Under the pieces are notes generated by a model, which made no database searches, was not told the DNA's origin, and saw only the letters and a list, made by a program, of their open reading frames with translations. The position numbers and the translations under genes are program-made. From Novipirellula artificiosorum (GTDB lineage Bacteria > Planctomycetota > Planctomycetia > Pirellulales > Pirellulaceae), in assembly GCF_007860135.1 (NCBI RefSeq), contig NZ_SJPV01000006.1:415304-479303 (forward strand): a stretch of 64,000 bases of DNA, written 5' to 3'. Below are positions 20,301-27,752 of this stretch, in pieces. Each line of letters begins with the position of its first letter. Positions within the stretch are counted from its first letter, which is position 1.

Positions 20301-21280
20301 TTGCCACCATCTTCGCTTGCGCCCGTGCGCGTCAGTTCGTACGCACCTGCCGAAAGCACGATCGTGTCGCCCGCGGTGGCACTCAAGATCGCTTCTCTTA
20401 GCGACGTCAGCCCATCGCCTGCGTTGACAAGATCGGAAACGGTATCCACCGTGATGGTGCTTAGCTTGCCACGCCAATTTGCTTGGGCGGTTTCGCTGAT
20501 CGCTGCCTGGGACTCAATCGCTCCCGTCGAGAATTCGAGTTCCCAGTCCCCGCCAAACGCGGCATGCCCGGTGTCATCGTCGCTCGCTGCTACATCGGCT
20601 CCCGACAGCGTCGCGAGGGACTCGATTAGCATCCGGCCATCCTCGGTCGCGGCCAAATCGCAACCATAAAGCAAGAGGTCGCTTTCGCTCTGCAGCGATG
20701 TTTGCCATGACGCGATCTGCCCGGCGTATCCATCGAGGTTCGATGCGCTAATCCATGTGCTCCCCAGTTTGATTGCACCGTCCTCGGCATGAGAAACCAG
20801 GTGCAACGATGAGATTCCCGTTCGGCTTTCGAGGATCTCGGTGATCTGGTCAATGCCGTCGCGTTGCTGATCCAGCACAAAAACGTCAAGGTCCCGGTCG
20901 GAGTCTCGGAAATCATCGAGCAGTTTTTGAAGATCGGAGATCGCTGAATCGACGATCACCAGTTCGCTGGCTTGGTGAATGGTTGCCTGCGCCGCCGACT
21001 CTGGGGCTGCTGCCGAGGGGTCCTGCGTCGCGACCGGTTGCAGTTCAGCGACCATCACGGCCGAATCGTCGGCATTCGTGGCCGCAACCACATCGATGGG
21101 AGCAGCGCTGAACAAAATCCGCGGCTCCAGTTCCGTTAACGCGGCGGAGCGTTCCCATTGCCCCGGTCCATGGCGGCGTTGGGCAGCACGACCGATCTTG
21201 GTCGCCGTTTCGTCGAGCGCCAACAGCGTGTGCTGCCAGAAATCGCTGATCAGGTTGCCGAAAGCCATAGACCGTGACAT
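14345..21280 (-). CDS. Giant LEPR-XLL surface protein with DUF4347, beta-helix, DNRLRE and cadherin repeats
   Basis: A 2311-residue planctomycete giant protein. The leader carries the LEPR-XLL motif LEPRILFSA at residues 51-59. Then come DUF4347 (about 104-262), a repetitive right-handed beta-helix region opened by TSLREAILSA (about 276-640), a DNRLRE domain (about 647-830), two cadherin-like domains, a second DNRLRE (about 1053-1230), a further cadherin, six near-identical 103-residue cadherin repeats (about 1332-1950), one more Ig/cadherin-like domain, an acidic Ser/Thr-rich linker, a hydrophobic segment near 2237-2258 and a short charged tail. Cadherin repeats bind calcium and suggest adhesion. 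It is divergent from the TolC-SecA-HlyD-M50 operon over about 200 bases, which suggests that operon exports or processes it (inference). Confidence 0.9.
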   Translation of the reverse strand: MSRSMAFGNLISDFWQHTLLALDETATKIGRAAQRRHGPGQWERSAALTELEPRILFSAAPIDVVAATNADDSAVMVAELQPVATQDPSAAAPESAAQATIHQASELVIVDSAISDLQKLLDDFRDSDRDLDVFVLDQQRDGIDQITEILESRTGISSLHLVSHAEDGAIKLGSTWISASNLDGYAGQIASWQTSLQSESDLLLYGCDLAATEDGRMLIESLATLSGADVAASDDDTGHAAFGGDWELEFSTGAIESQAAISETAQANWRGKLSTITVDTVSDLVNAGDGLTSLREAILSATAGDTIVLSAGAYELTRTGASEDGGNLGDLDISVDVTIQGAGADLTTIDGQYNDRVFDVHSAHLTMTNLTVTAGVISGDGGGIRVATSDAELTLQNVIVTDNGGSNGAGIYNDGTITLTDVVIEQNGGVGSTINGGGLYNANKATIERVTISDNGADSGGGIYNNYVAAGFLTMTNVTISGNTAQSSGGGLYTRDDVAIINGTVTDNEADTGGGIRTFGPGNQVDLKNTIIAQNTATSANNDADGQFIDSGNNLIGDGTGQSDMVDGVNGNQVGTLGSPIDAMLAPLANNGGFAKTHAITTTSPAYNAGTSSGAPSTDQRGVARFDSPDIGAYEAGLVTLTATADTWLDNVNQSTNHDSQATLVLGSDPSTGPNGYDHLPIMQFDLSSIPVGATIDSATLRVYLEDWDHKATFSSGVEVRAHQVLEDWTVGQATWVSRDGTNSWTTPGGQLSSEVGTGWDEADPDGFSGSGTEVVNDWREITDLESLVQTWVDTPSQNYGIALDGHLGAGLGGTPVPELRFTSAEGGANGPQLVISYSLPTNSAPTDVTPNSLSVDENTDTSGGHSFGNLSATDPDSGETFTWSKLAGGDGALFTLNAATGELTLDDGVLDFETKSTYTVSVQVADSANNSYNETITVDVSDVNEAPTVAITPVVTQLDEDADTSSYTTVATISVTDDALGTGTLSLTGVDVGMFEIVGNELRLQSGVSLDFETNPYLDVTVNIDDATIPGDPEDFESYTIDINDIFEAPSITLNPVADTYLNKDNSGFNYGTSTTLIVDKSGGDIGDSRALLRFDLSSIPVGATITGATLTMQATAGASAFDVSVYEVTESWVEGGQNGTSGFPSWNDRASGVAWNGGTYNSTAVATFNATGTGQHGWDITALVQDWYDGTTTNNGLIVGCSETGTESYTYSSREGVAPPELQLFYTVVNATPTDIALAATTPDENTDTTLGVSVGTLLATDADAGDTFTWSIVSGADQTKFSIGGSGDQLVLMDGFLDYESKSSYSVTVRVTDSAGNAFDEALTINVNDLNDNTPVIDPSQTFSVSETAGNTTVVGTVTASDDDALTTFSAWTITAGNTGGAFAIDSGSGQITVANAAAIDYENDTTFTLTLTVTDGANIAATETVLVNVQAENDNTPVIDPSQTFSVSENAGNTTVVGTVTASDDDAATTFSAWTITAGNTGGAFAIDSSSGQITVANAAAIDYENDTTFTLTLTVSDGGNTSATETVLVNVQAENDNTPVIDPSQTFSVSETAGNTTVVGTVTASDDDAGTTFSAWAITAGNTGGAFAIDSSSGQITVANAAAIDYENDTTFTLTLTVSDGANTSATETVLVNVQAENDNTPVIDPSQTFSVSETAGNTTVVGTVTASDDDAATTFSAWAITAGNTGGAFAIDSSSGQITVANAAAIDYENDTTFTLTLTVSDGTNTAATETVLVNVQAENDNTPVIDPSQTFSVSETAGNTTVVGTVTASDDDTGTTFSAWTITAGNTGGAFAIDSSSGQITVANAAAIDYENDTTFTLTLTVSDGTNTAATETVLVNVQAENDNTPVIDPSQTFLVSETAGNTTVVGTVTASDDDAATTFSAWTITAGNTGGAFAIDSGSGQITVANAAAIDYENDTSFTLTLSVSDGTNTAATETVLIEVISENHAPTLANLQTSVIAGQVLTFAASPFSQIANDIDGDTLTAMLVAAPSDGTLSLSPDGSFTYTAVNGFVGEVIFLWNAFDGESNSNIGIVTITVLPIPALPPTSTSQTQDATSESEGDSAQNDDATESKDTSEASSENTTNDSAADNDGNDRSVTARPTPTSSSTGGASASQSNQQTLAEFLGTATDDDDDKVAVLMTEGEMELSIDASRSISDQTYRQSDRADGADALLMQISNGVYVPVSTVDYALLTRPGAMWDQLDGRQQQLESMVQGDLIVIRTAGAAASGVTVGFVALAIRNGLFCVSGLIAHMPAWRAVDPLLIMQGRSQAGDDETLEELMDRRAKEVNEQITEMDSQPVNDPS
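15430..17285 (-). repeat. Six tandem 309-bp repeats coding for cadherin-like domains
   Basis: Six in-phase units of 309 bp inside the giant gene, each coding for a 103-residue domain that begins NDNTPVIDPSQTF and ends NVQAE. Units differ by a handful of codons, mostly in the variable place after TASDDD and in the SDG/TDG tail. Near identity at DNA level points to recent duplication or gene conversion. On the opposite strand the same periodicity gives repeated 97-residue open frames and one 499-codon frame, which are artefacts. Confidence 0.92.
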
Positions 21281-21542
21281 AGAAATGGTATTGGGAAAGA
21301 AGGCGCAGAATCATCCATGTGAACCCTAGCCGATGAATCGTCACCGAGCCGAAAGGGAAGGATGCGCAAGCTAGGTATTTTAGGTCGCGTGTTTTTTTTG
21401 GGGGGCACTGCGCAGGTTGTATCGAGTAAATGTTCACGTGTGATCAAGGATTTCCAAGAATGATTCTGTACATCCTGTCTCGGTTATGCCGATTGTCACT
21501 GTTAGGCGTGTCCCCGTTGCGGAACCGCGTAACCACGGATGC

Positions 21543-23462
21543 ATGATTCAGGAACAAGTGCAACACTCTGGCAGGATCACGACCGAGACCCCCACACCGA
21601 GGCGTACCCGCGGTACGCGAGGCAGTGCTGCGCGGTCCTTGCGAAGACGCTTTGCAATTGCCGGAATCCTCTGTGGCGTCAGCGTCTTTTCGTTGTCCGC
21701 CACAAGCTCGACGGCTTTGGCTCAAGATGGATTGATCGAATCCGTCAGCGATTCACGCTTGAATGCGATCCATGCGAACACCCACAACCATTTTTGGACG
21801 TCACTTGACCAATACCGAGCTCGTGCTTGGCAGCTTCCCGACGACCGATTGAGGGATTCGGCGGAAGTGACCCTCGCTGTACCGCTCGAGCCGATGTGGT
21901 GGGAAATGCCACTTGCCGGGTCGCTGGGACTCGCCGATCAAACGCAGCCGGTCGACATTGATTGGCTCATTTCCTTAGCCATTTCGAACTCACCCCATGT
22001 TCAGGCGGTGCTGACCGAGCCTGAGATTCGGCGGACGGAAATCGTCATCGCCGATGCCGAGTTCGATCCCTTAGCCTTTGTTGAATCCAAGTTCGCCGAC
22101 ACGAATGACCCGGTGGGCAGTGCGTTGACCACCGGTGACAACTCAACGCGGTACGTTGATGAGACGCTCAGCGGCGTGGGGGGCATTCACAGCAAGATGC
22201 GTGCGGGGGGGCAGTTTGAATTGTCGCAACGGGCAGGATACCAAGCGAACAACTCGACCTTCTTGATCCCCAATCCTCAGGGGACCACGCGGTTAGAATT
22301 CAGTTTTACGCAGCCGTTGATGAAAGATCGCGGAAAGGCATTCAACCAAACACGGATGATGTTGGCACGGCTCGATGTGCAACAAGCCTCGAGCGAAGTG
22401 CGTCAGAGCTTGGAACGACACCTCGTTGACGTTGCCGATGCCTATTGGAGCTTGTACCAAGCACGCGCCGAATGGCTGCAACGGAACCAGCTGCTTTCGT
22501 CCGCACAGCAGCTCCATGATGTGCTGCGTTCACGCCAGGGGATCGATTCGCACCAACGTCAGGTGTTGAGGGCGAATGTGGCGGTTGCCAGTCGACGGTC
22601 TGATTTGGTGCGTGCCGAAACGCGGATCCGCAATGCTCAGTCGCGGTTGAGGATGTTGACAGCCAGCCCAATGCTGATGCATGCCCATCTGCAGGAACTC
22701 GCTCCCCAGGACCACCCGTTCGTGTTGCCGTTAGAATTATCGGTTCGACAATCGGTGATCACGGCGCTAGAACAACGCGCGGACATCAACGAAGCGATTC
22801 GCCGTGTTCAAGCGATGTCGCTCCGCGTGGGTGCCGCGAAGAACCAGGTCCTGCCGAGGCTCGACTTGATCCTCAGCAGCTATGTCGCCGGACTCGATGG
22901 AAACCGCAGTTCCCTGCAGGCGTTTGAAAACCAGTTCAATGGCGGGCAACCAAGCTATGCGGCGGGTTTCTTGTTTGAGTTGCCGATTGCCAATCGGGCC
23001 AGCCGAGCCAGGTTGACTCGCAACCGTCTCGAAATGACCCGCGCGATGTACGAATTCCAGCAGGCGACCGAGGTCGCGTTTACGGAAGTCGAAATTGCAG
23101 CACGAGAGACCAGTACGGCCTATCAGGAGATGTTGGTCAAGAAACAATCGATTGACGTTCAAACGCAAGAAGTGGAGTACCTGCAACAACGATGGGAGTT
23201 ATTGCCGGACCCCGAGGAATCCAGTGTGGTCTTGATTGACGATCTGTTGGATGCCCAGCAGCGGCTTGCGGATGAAGAGAGATCCTACGTGGATGCGCAA
23301 GTTGCCTATGCCATGTCGTGGGTACAGCTTCGCAGGGCCATGGGGATCCTGCTGCGGGTCGACGAATTGCCGACGCACGAAATCGACATTCCTTGTGGCA
23401 TCTGGCAACCATCCGAAGAGTCGGACGTCGTGATCGAGGCAGCGGAGATGGCGTTACCATGA
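21543..23462 (+). CDS. TolC-family outer membrane protein (export cassette gene 1)
   Basis: Outer-membrane channel of the TolC/OEP family, about 639 residues from ATG 21543 (an in-frame start at 21486 would add 19). A basic stretch and a hydrophobic signal sequence ending near ALAQ follow a long N-terminal region. The two OEP halves show the usual long helices (for instance QLFELSQ-like strands, then VRQSLERHLVDVADAYWSLYQARAEW and the later AYQEMLVKKQS helix). It would form the outer-membrane exit of a tripartite pump with the HlyD-like adaptors downstream. The stop overlaps the next start (ATGA at 23459-23462), so the SecA-like protein is translationally coupled to it. Confidence 0.88.
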   Translation: MIQEQVQHSGRITTETPTPRRTRGTRGSAARSLRRRFAIAGILCGVSVFSLSATSSTALAQDGLIESVSDSRLNAIHANTHNHFWTSLDQYRARAWQLPDDRLRDSAEVTLAVPLEPMWWEMPLAGSLGLADQTQPVDIDWLISLAISNSPHVQAVLTEPEIRRTEIVIADAEFDPLAFVESKFADTNDPVGSALTTGDNSTRYVDETLSGVGGIHSKMRAGGQFELSQRAGYQANNSTFLIPNPQGTTRLEFSFTQPLMKDRGKAFNQTRMMLARLDVQQASSEVRQSLERHLVDVADAYWSLYQARAEWLQRNQLLSSAQQLHDVLRSRQGIDSHQRQVLRANVAVASRRSDLVRAETRIRNAQSRLRMLTASPMLMHAHLQELAPQDHPFVLPLELSVRQSVITALEQRADINEAIRRVQAMSLRVGAAKNQVLPRLDLILSSYVAGLDGNRSSLQAFENQFNGGQPSYAAGFLFELPIANRASRARLTRNRLEMTRAMYEFQQATEVAFTEVEIAARETSTAYQEMLVKKQSIDVQTQEVEYLQQRWELLPDPEESSVVLIDDLLDAQQRLADEERSYVDAQVAYAMSWVQLRRAMGILLRVDELPTHEIDIPCGIWQPSEESDVVIEAAEMALP

Positions 23463-25396
23463 GTTCTCGAGTCTTTCCTCGCGGCGAACGTGCCAAGCAG
23501 GCTCGGTGCATCAGCGGTCGGCTCCATCGCCCAGATTGGATTCCGTCGCAGTTGCAAAGGACGAGGCAGCTTTCCGAAGCGCTTCGAGATTCGAGCGATG
23601 CGGAACTTGCCGAACAAACCGATCGCTTGAGACGAAGCGTCACAGCGACAAGCGAGGATGAACTGATTCCCCTCGCAGCTGCCTCCGTCGTCGAGGCGGT
23701 CCGTCGTGTCATGAACCTCGACCTTTTTGATGTTCAACTGCACGCAGGGCTCATCGTCGCCTGCGATGCCGTAGCCGAAATGCAGACGGGCGAAGGAAAG
23801 ACGCTCTCGGGCATCTTTCCCACCTACTACAAGGCCATTCGGGGACGAGGCGTCCATGTGGTCATGCCGAACGAGTATCTCGCCAGCCGTGACTATGAAT
23901 ATTTGACTCCTGTTTTCCACCGACTGGCGACCACCACGGGGTTAATCGGCGACGATCGGTCACGCTCCGAGAACCGACAAGCCTATCGGGCGGATGTGAC
24001 CTACGGTCCGGCACATACATTCGGCTTCGATTTCCTTCGTGACCAGGTTCTTGCCGATCGCTCGTCTCGCCGGCTTGGCGATCGCGTCTTTGAGATGCTT
24101 GAGCGTCCCTCGGAAAGCGAATTGCCTGTGCAGCGGGGACTCTATGCTGCGATCATCGATGAAGTGGATCATGTGTTGATTGACGACGCGGTTTCGCCTT
24201 TGCTGCTTAGTGCGCATCAGGGCGATCGTGCAGTCGATGCATCGATTCATCTTCGCGCGATCGACGTGGCGAAGGCCATGAATCCAATAGCGGACTTTTA
24301 CGTCGATCGGACAACGCGTCAGGTCCATCTTTCCGATGCCGGCTACCATTCCGCCTACCGACATACGGAGATGGCCATCCATCCGAGGCTGGTACGTCCG
24401 TGGCATGAGTATGTCGTGCTGGCATTGCGCACAGCGCATCTGTACCACCGTGACGTCGAATACGTGGTTCATCAGGGAAAAGTGAAGATTGTCGATTCAG
24501 CAACCGGGCGTATTTTCGAAGACCGGTCATGGTCCGATGGGTTGCATCAAGCCGTCGAAGCGGCTGAGGGGCTTCCCATCACACCCGAGCGATACGCGGT
24601 GGCCCGGATCACGCGGCAACGCTTTTTTCGAGAATACGAGTGTCTCGCGGGGATGACGGGAACCGTGGATGGCTGTCAACATGAGTTTGCGACGGTTTAC
24701 GGAGTACCGGTGATGACAGTACCGCTGCGAGTGAGTAGCCAGCGTCAACGGTTGGCGGACGCCGTTACCCCAACGTCCGATGCGAAGTGGCAGCAGATCG
24801 CCGAGGAAACCGAGCGTCTGTCCAAAGCGGGGCGACCGGTGTTGATTGGGACCTCGACCATTAGCGAGAGCCATGAAATTGCGGAGCATCTGAGTCAGCG
24901 TGGTTTGTCGTTTCATTTACTCAATGGCGTCCAAGATGCAGATGAGGCGTCGATCGTAGCACTCGCGGGTCGCTCAGGTGCGATAACGGTTGCGACCAAC
25001 TTAGCTGGCCGAGGTACCGACATTACCCTGGACTCCGAAGCGGAACAGGCGGGAGGGTTGCATGTCATTGTCAGCCAACGCAACCCCTTGTCGCGAGTGG
25101 AACGGCAACTGATCGGTCGCTGCGCGCGATGCGGGGATCCAGGATCCGCGCGGGTCTACCTTTCGGCTGAAGATCAACTGATCTGCGACCACGCGCCGTG
25201 GATCCGTCGGGCGATTGTTCGCGCCACCCGATTGTGTCGCACACCGTCCCCAAAAATCGAACGCTACCTCCGTCGCATTCAGGCGGATCGCCAGCGACAC
25301 TTCGAAAACCAACGCTGGAAACTGCTTCAGTCGGACCAAGACCGTGAATTGATGCTTCGGCGTGGACAAGCCGCAATCGCTTGCGACCAACTCTAA
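23459..25396 (+). CDS. Compact SecA-like ATPase (export cassette gene 2)
   Basis: A SecA paralogue of 645 residues, against 840-900 or more for housekeeping SecA. Motor motifs are intact: Walker A MQTGEGKT (about 108-115), IIDEVDH (about 232), the preprotein cross-linking region running to SDGLHQAVEAAEG, GMTGTVDG, NLAGRGTDITLD (about 513-524) and an arginine-finger motif QLIGRCARCGDPG where SecA normally has QLRGRSGRQGDPG; both fingers are kept. It ends after the start of the helical scaffold (RHFENQRWKLLQSDQD), so the helical wing and the C-terminal zinc tail are missing. The start ATG overlaps the TolC stop. It probably powers export in this cassette instead of an ABC transporter (inference). 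The frame open from 23318 is not used. Confidence 0.9.
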   Translation: MSSRVFPRGERAKQARCISGRLHRPDWIPSQLQRTRQLSEALRDSSDAELAEQTDRLRRSVTATSEDELIPLAAASVVEAVRRVMNLDLFDVQLHAGLIVACDAVAEMQTGEGKTLSGIFPTYYKAIRGRGVHVVMPNEYLASRDYEYLTPVFHRLATTTGLIGDDRSRSENRQAYRADVTYGPAHTFGFDFLRDQVLADRSSRRLGDRVFEMLERPSESELPVQRGLYAAIIDEVDHVLIDDAVSPLLLSAHQGDRAVDASIHLRAIDVAKAMNPIADFYVDRTTRQVHLSDAGYHSAYRHTEMAIHPRLVRPWHEYVVLALRTAHLYHRDVEYVVHQGKVKIVDSATGRIFEDRSWSDGLHQAVEAAEGLPITPERYAVARITRQRFFREYECLAGMTGTVDGCQHEFATVYGVPVMTVPLRVSSQRQRLADAVTPTSDAKWQQIAEETERLSKAGRPVLIGTSTISESHEIAEHLSQRGLSFHLLNGVQDADEASIVALAGRSGAITVATNLAGRGTDITLDSEAEQAGGLHVIVSQRNPLSRVERQLIGRCARCGDPGSARVYLSAEDQLICDHAPWIRRAIVRATRLCRTPSPKIERYLRRIQADRQRHFENQRWKLLQSDQDRELMLRRGQAAIACDQL

Positions 25397-25399
25397 CTG

Positions 25400-26284
25400 A
25401 TGAAGATGGTTTCATTGAAACAGAGCCTTACCATGATTTGTTCGAATCACCGCCTGACGGGCGCCGTCTTCGCATTGGTTACGATGGCCTCACTGGCTGG
25501 TCCCTTGATGGCCCAGCAACAGCTTGAAGGTTTTACGGAGCCGTATCGACGCATTGCCGTTCCTGCCAGCGAGATTGGGGTGATTTCTGAGATCGCCGTG
25601 GTCGAAGGCGACGAGGTGCTTCAGTCGCAACTGCTCGCTCGTCTCAATGACACGGTCCTGGTGGCTTCCTTGGAAGTCGCTCGTGCCTCAAAAGATGCGA
25701 TGGGGACTCGACGCGGTGCGGAAGCGGAAGTCCGAGTTCGCGAAAAGCAACTTGCAAGCTACAGGGAGCTTCAAGAAAACGGAAACGCTTCGAGAAGGGA
25801 ACTCGATCGCAGTGAGACGGAATACCAACAGGCGATCGCCCGTTTGCAAGCGATCGACGAAGAGTTGGAAGTGCGCCGGCTCGAGTATGAACGAGTGAAG
25901 GCACAGGTCCAGCGTCGTCGGATCGAATCGCCGATCAGTGGGGTCGTCGTGGAAGTCGCTAAAGAAGCGGGCGAGTTTGTTTCACCAACCGATCCCATTG
26001 TGTTACAAGTCGTTCAGCTGGATCAGTTGAAGGCAATTTTCTCGGTCCCTCTTTCGTTGATCCGCTACGTTCGCGAGGGAGCTGAGGTCACGCTACAGAC
26101 AGGACGCGAGAACCGAGACACGCAAGGGATTGTGGAGTTTGTTTCCCCTGTTGCGGATGCCGAGAGTGGTTCGGTTCGAGTGAAGATTCGAATTCCAAAC
26201 TTGCAGCGATCGATCCAAAGCGGTATTGCGGTCCGCTGGTTCCTCGACGCGCCCACCGTACGCATCAGCCAACGAACGGACTAA
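25400..26284 (+). CDS. HlyD-like periplasmic adaptor protein (export cassette gene 3)
   Basis: Membrane-fusion/adaptor protein of 294 residues with an N-terminal signal sequence ending near PLMAQQ. It shows the biotinyl-lipoyl halves (VPASEIGVISEIAVVEGDEV and SPISGVVVEVAKEAGEFV) around a helical hairpin rich in Arg, Glu and Gln (about residues 90-165), then a beta-barrel. Unlike most inner-membrane HlyD proteins it seems to be secreted whole to the periplasm. It starts three bases after the SecA-like stop. Expected role is to bridge the inner-membrane part and the TolC-like channel. Confidence 0.88.
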   Translation: MKMVSLKQSLTMICSNHRLTGAVFALVTMASLAGPLMAQQQLEGFTEPYRRIAVPASEIGVISEIAVVEGDEVLQSQLLARLNDTVLVASLEVARASKDAMGTRRGAEAEVRVREKQLASYRELQENGNASRRELDRSETEYQQAIARLQAIDEELEVRRLEYERVKAQVQRRRIESPISGVVVEVAKEAGEFVSPTDPIVLQVVQLDQLKAIFSVPLSLIRYVREGAEVTLQTGRENRDTQGIVEFVSPVADAESGSVRVKIRIPNLQRSIQSGIAVRWFLDAPTVRISQRTD

Positions 26285-26292
26285 GCAACACG

Positions 26293-27750
26293 ATGCGAAA
26301 ACCACAAGGGTTTGATGAGGAGCGTCCGTCCCGGCTTGCGGCTGCGCCTCGTCGGACCGACACCGTGGATCTGGCTGCATCGATGGATGCAAAGCTGCGC
26401 GTGCTTTCGATCGTGATCGAGCTTCAATCGCATCTCGACGGCGCGTCGACGCTCGCCGACGCAGGACAACAGACCGCATTGGCCATCCGCGAGGCGGTCT
26501 CGGCATCCAACGTTTTGATTGCTTGGCGCCGCTTCGATGCCGTGGGCGTTCCCGCTCCGCTGCAATTGATCGGCCAATCCTCACCGCCTGGGGATCAAGA
26601 TGCTGCGTTGGGTTTGCAAACTGTCTTGTCGGCGCTCGAGGAGGTTGCCTTGCGCGGCGACCCGCTTTGTTGGCCCTCGACCGATCCGGCGGCAAGGCAT
26701 TGCTTGTTGGCCGTCAACCAATACGCCAAATCCATTGGGCTTTCGCAACTGGTCGGCGTTTGCTTGCGCCAGGGCGACAACCAAGTCCGCGGCGTCGTGT
26801 TGGTCGTCGATCCCAATGCTACCGAGTTAGCGTTCGCACAGACGTTGTTGCAAATCGTGCAAATTCCGCTCGCAAGTAAATTGGTTGCGATCCAACGCTC
26901 GACGCCGAAACCGTGGGAACGCTGGTTCCGCGGCTTGATGCGCTGGACGGAATCGTCGCGACGCAACGTGATCGCGGTGGTGGTCGTCGCCGTCGCCTTC
27001 TTGATGTGTGTTCCCGTTTCCTATCATGTGCGTTGTGATTGCGAGCTGCAGCCGACGCACCGCCGATACATCGCCTCTCCGTTCGATGCGCCTTTGGAAA
27101 AAGCACATGTCCGCCCCGGTGACCTCGTTGACCAGGGACAGTTGTTGGCGTCCATCGATTCACGCGAACTTGACCTTCAAATCGCGAGTGTCGAGGCGAA
27201 ATGGAACCAATCCGAGCAGTTACGACACCAGAAGGTTGTGGCTCACGATTTTGCAGAGAGTCGAATCGCTGAACTGGAATCCAAACGGTTGAAGTTGGAA
27301 GCGGAACTGCTGCAATATCACCACGACCATTTGCGAGTGGTCAGCCCGATTGCAGGGGTGGTCGTGAGCGGCGACCATCAGCGATCCGAAGGCGTACCCT
27401 TGAAAAAGGGCGATGTGCTTTTTGAGATTGCACCACTCGGCGAAATGATTGCCGAGGTTTCGGTGGACGAGCAGGAGTTCAAAAATGTCACGGAATCGAT
27501 GAGCGTCCGTATCGTCTTGTTTGCGATGCCCAATCGAACCCTCCAAGGCGACGTGGATCGAGTCCATCCGCAAGCGGAATTGAAAGGGCACCAAAATGTT
27601 TTCGTCGCCGAAACCGAGCTGATGGATCCTGATAATCTGCTTCGTCCAGGAATGCGTGGCTACGCCTGGGTCGATAGTGGTCGTCGCGCGTTGGGATGGA
27701 TTTTGTTTCATCGCGCTTATGCTTCGGCTCGTGCGGCATTGGGGTGGTAA
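26293..27750 (+). CDS. GAF-TM-HlyD adaptor protein (export cassette gene 4)
   Basis: A 485-residue adaptor with an unusual N-terminus. Residues about 30-200 form a cytoplasmic GAF-like domain (LRVLSIVIELQSHLDGAS, later LVGVCLRQGDNQVRGVVLVVD), followed by one membrane segment at about 225-243 and a periplasmic HlyD module (SPFDAPLEKAHVRPGDLVDQG, coiled-coil about 285-345, SPIAGVVVSGDH, and a beta-barrel with LRPGMRGYAWVD). The GAF part could sense a small ligand or contact the SecA-like motor from the cytoplasm; this is inference. It starts nine bases after the previous stop, and the next gene starts two bases after its stop. Confidence 0.87.
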   Translation: MRKPQGFDEERPSRLAAAPRRTDTVDLAASMDAKLRVLSIVIELQSHLDGASTLADAGQQTALAIREAVSASNVLIAWRRFDAVGVPAPLQLIGQSSPPGDQDAALGLQTVLSALEEVALRGDPLCWPSTDPAARHCLLAVNQYAKSIGLSQLVGVCLRQGDNQVRGVVLVVDPNATELAFAQTLLQIVQIPLASKLVAIQRSTPKPWERWFRGLMRWTESSRRNVIAVVVVAVAFLMCVPVSYHVRCDCELQPTHRRYIASPFDAPLEKAHVRPGDLVDQGQLLASIDSRELDLQIASVEAKWNQSEQLRHQKVVAHDFAESRIAELESKRLKLEAELLQYHHDHLRVVSPIAGVVVSGDHQRSEGVPLKKGDVLFEIAPLGEMIAEVSVDEQEFKNVTESMSVRIVLFAMPNRTLQGDVDRVHPQAELKGHQNVFVAETELMDPDNLLRPGMRGYAWVDSGRRALGWILFHRAYASARAALGW

Positions 27751-27752
27751 CC

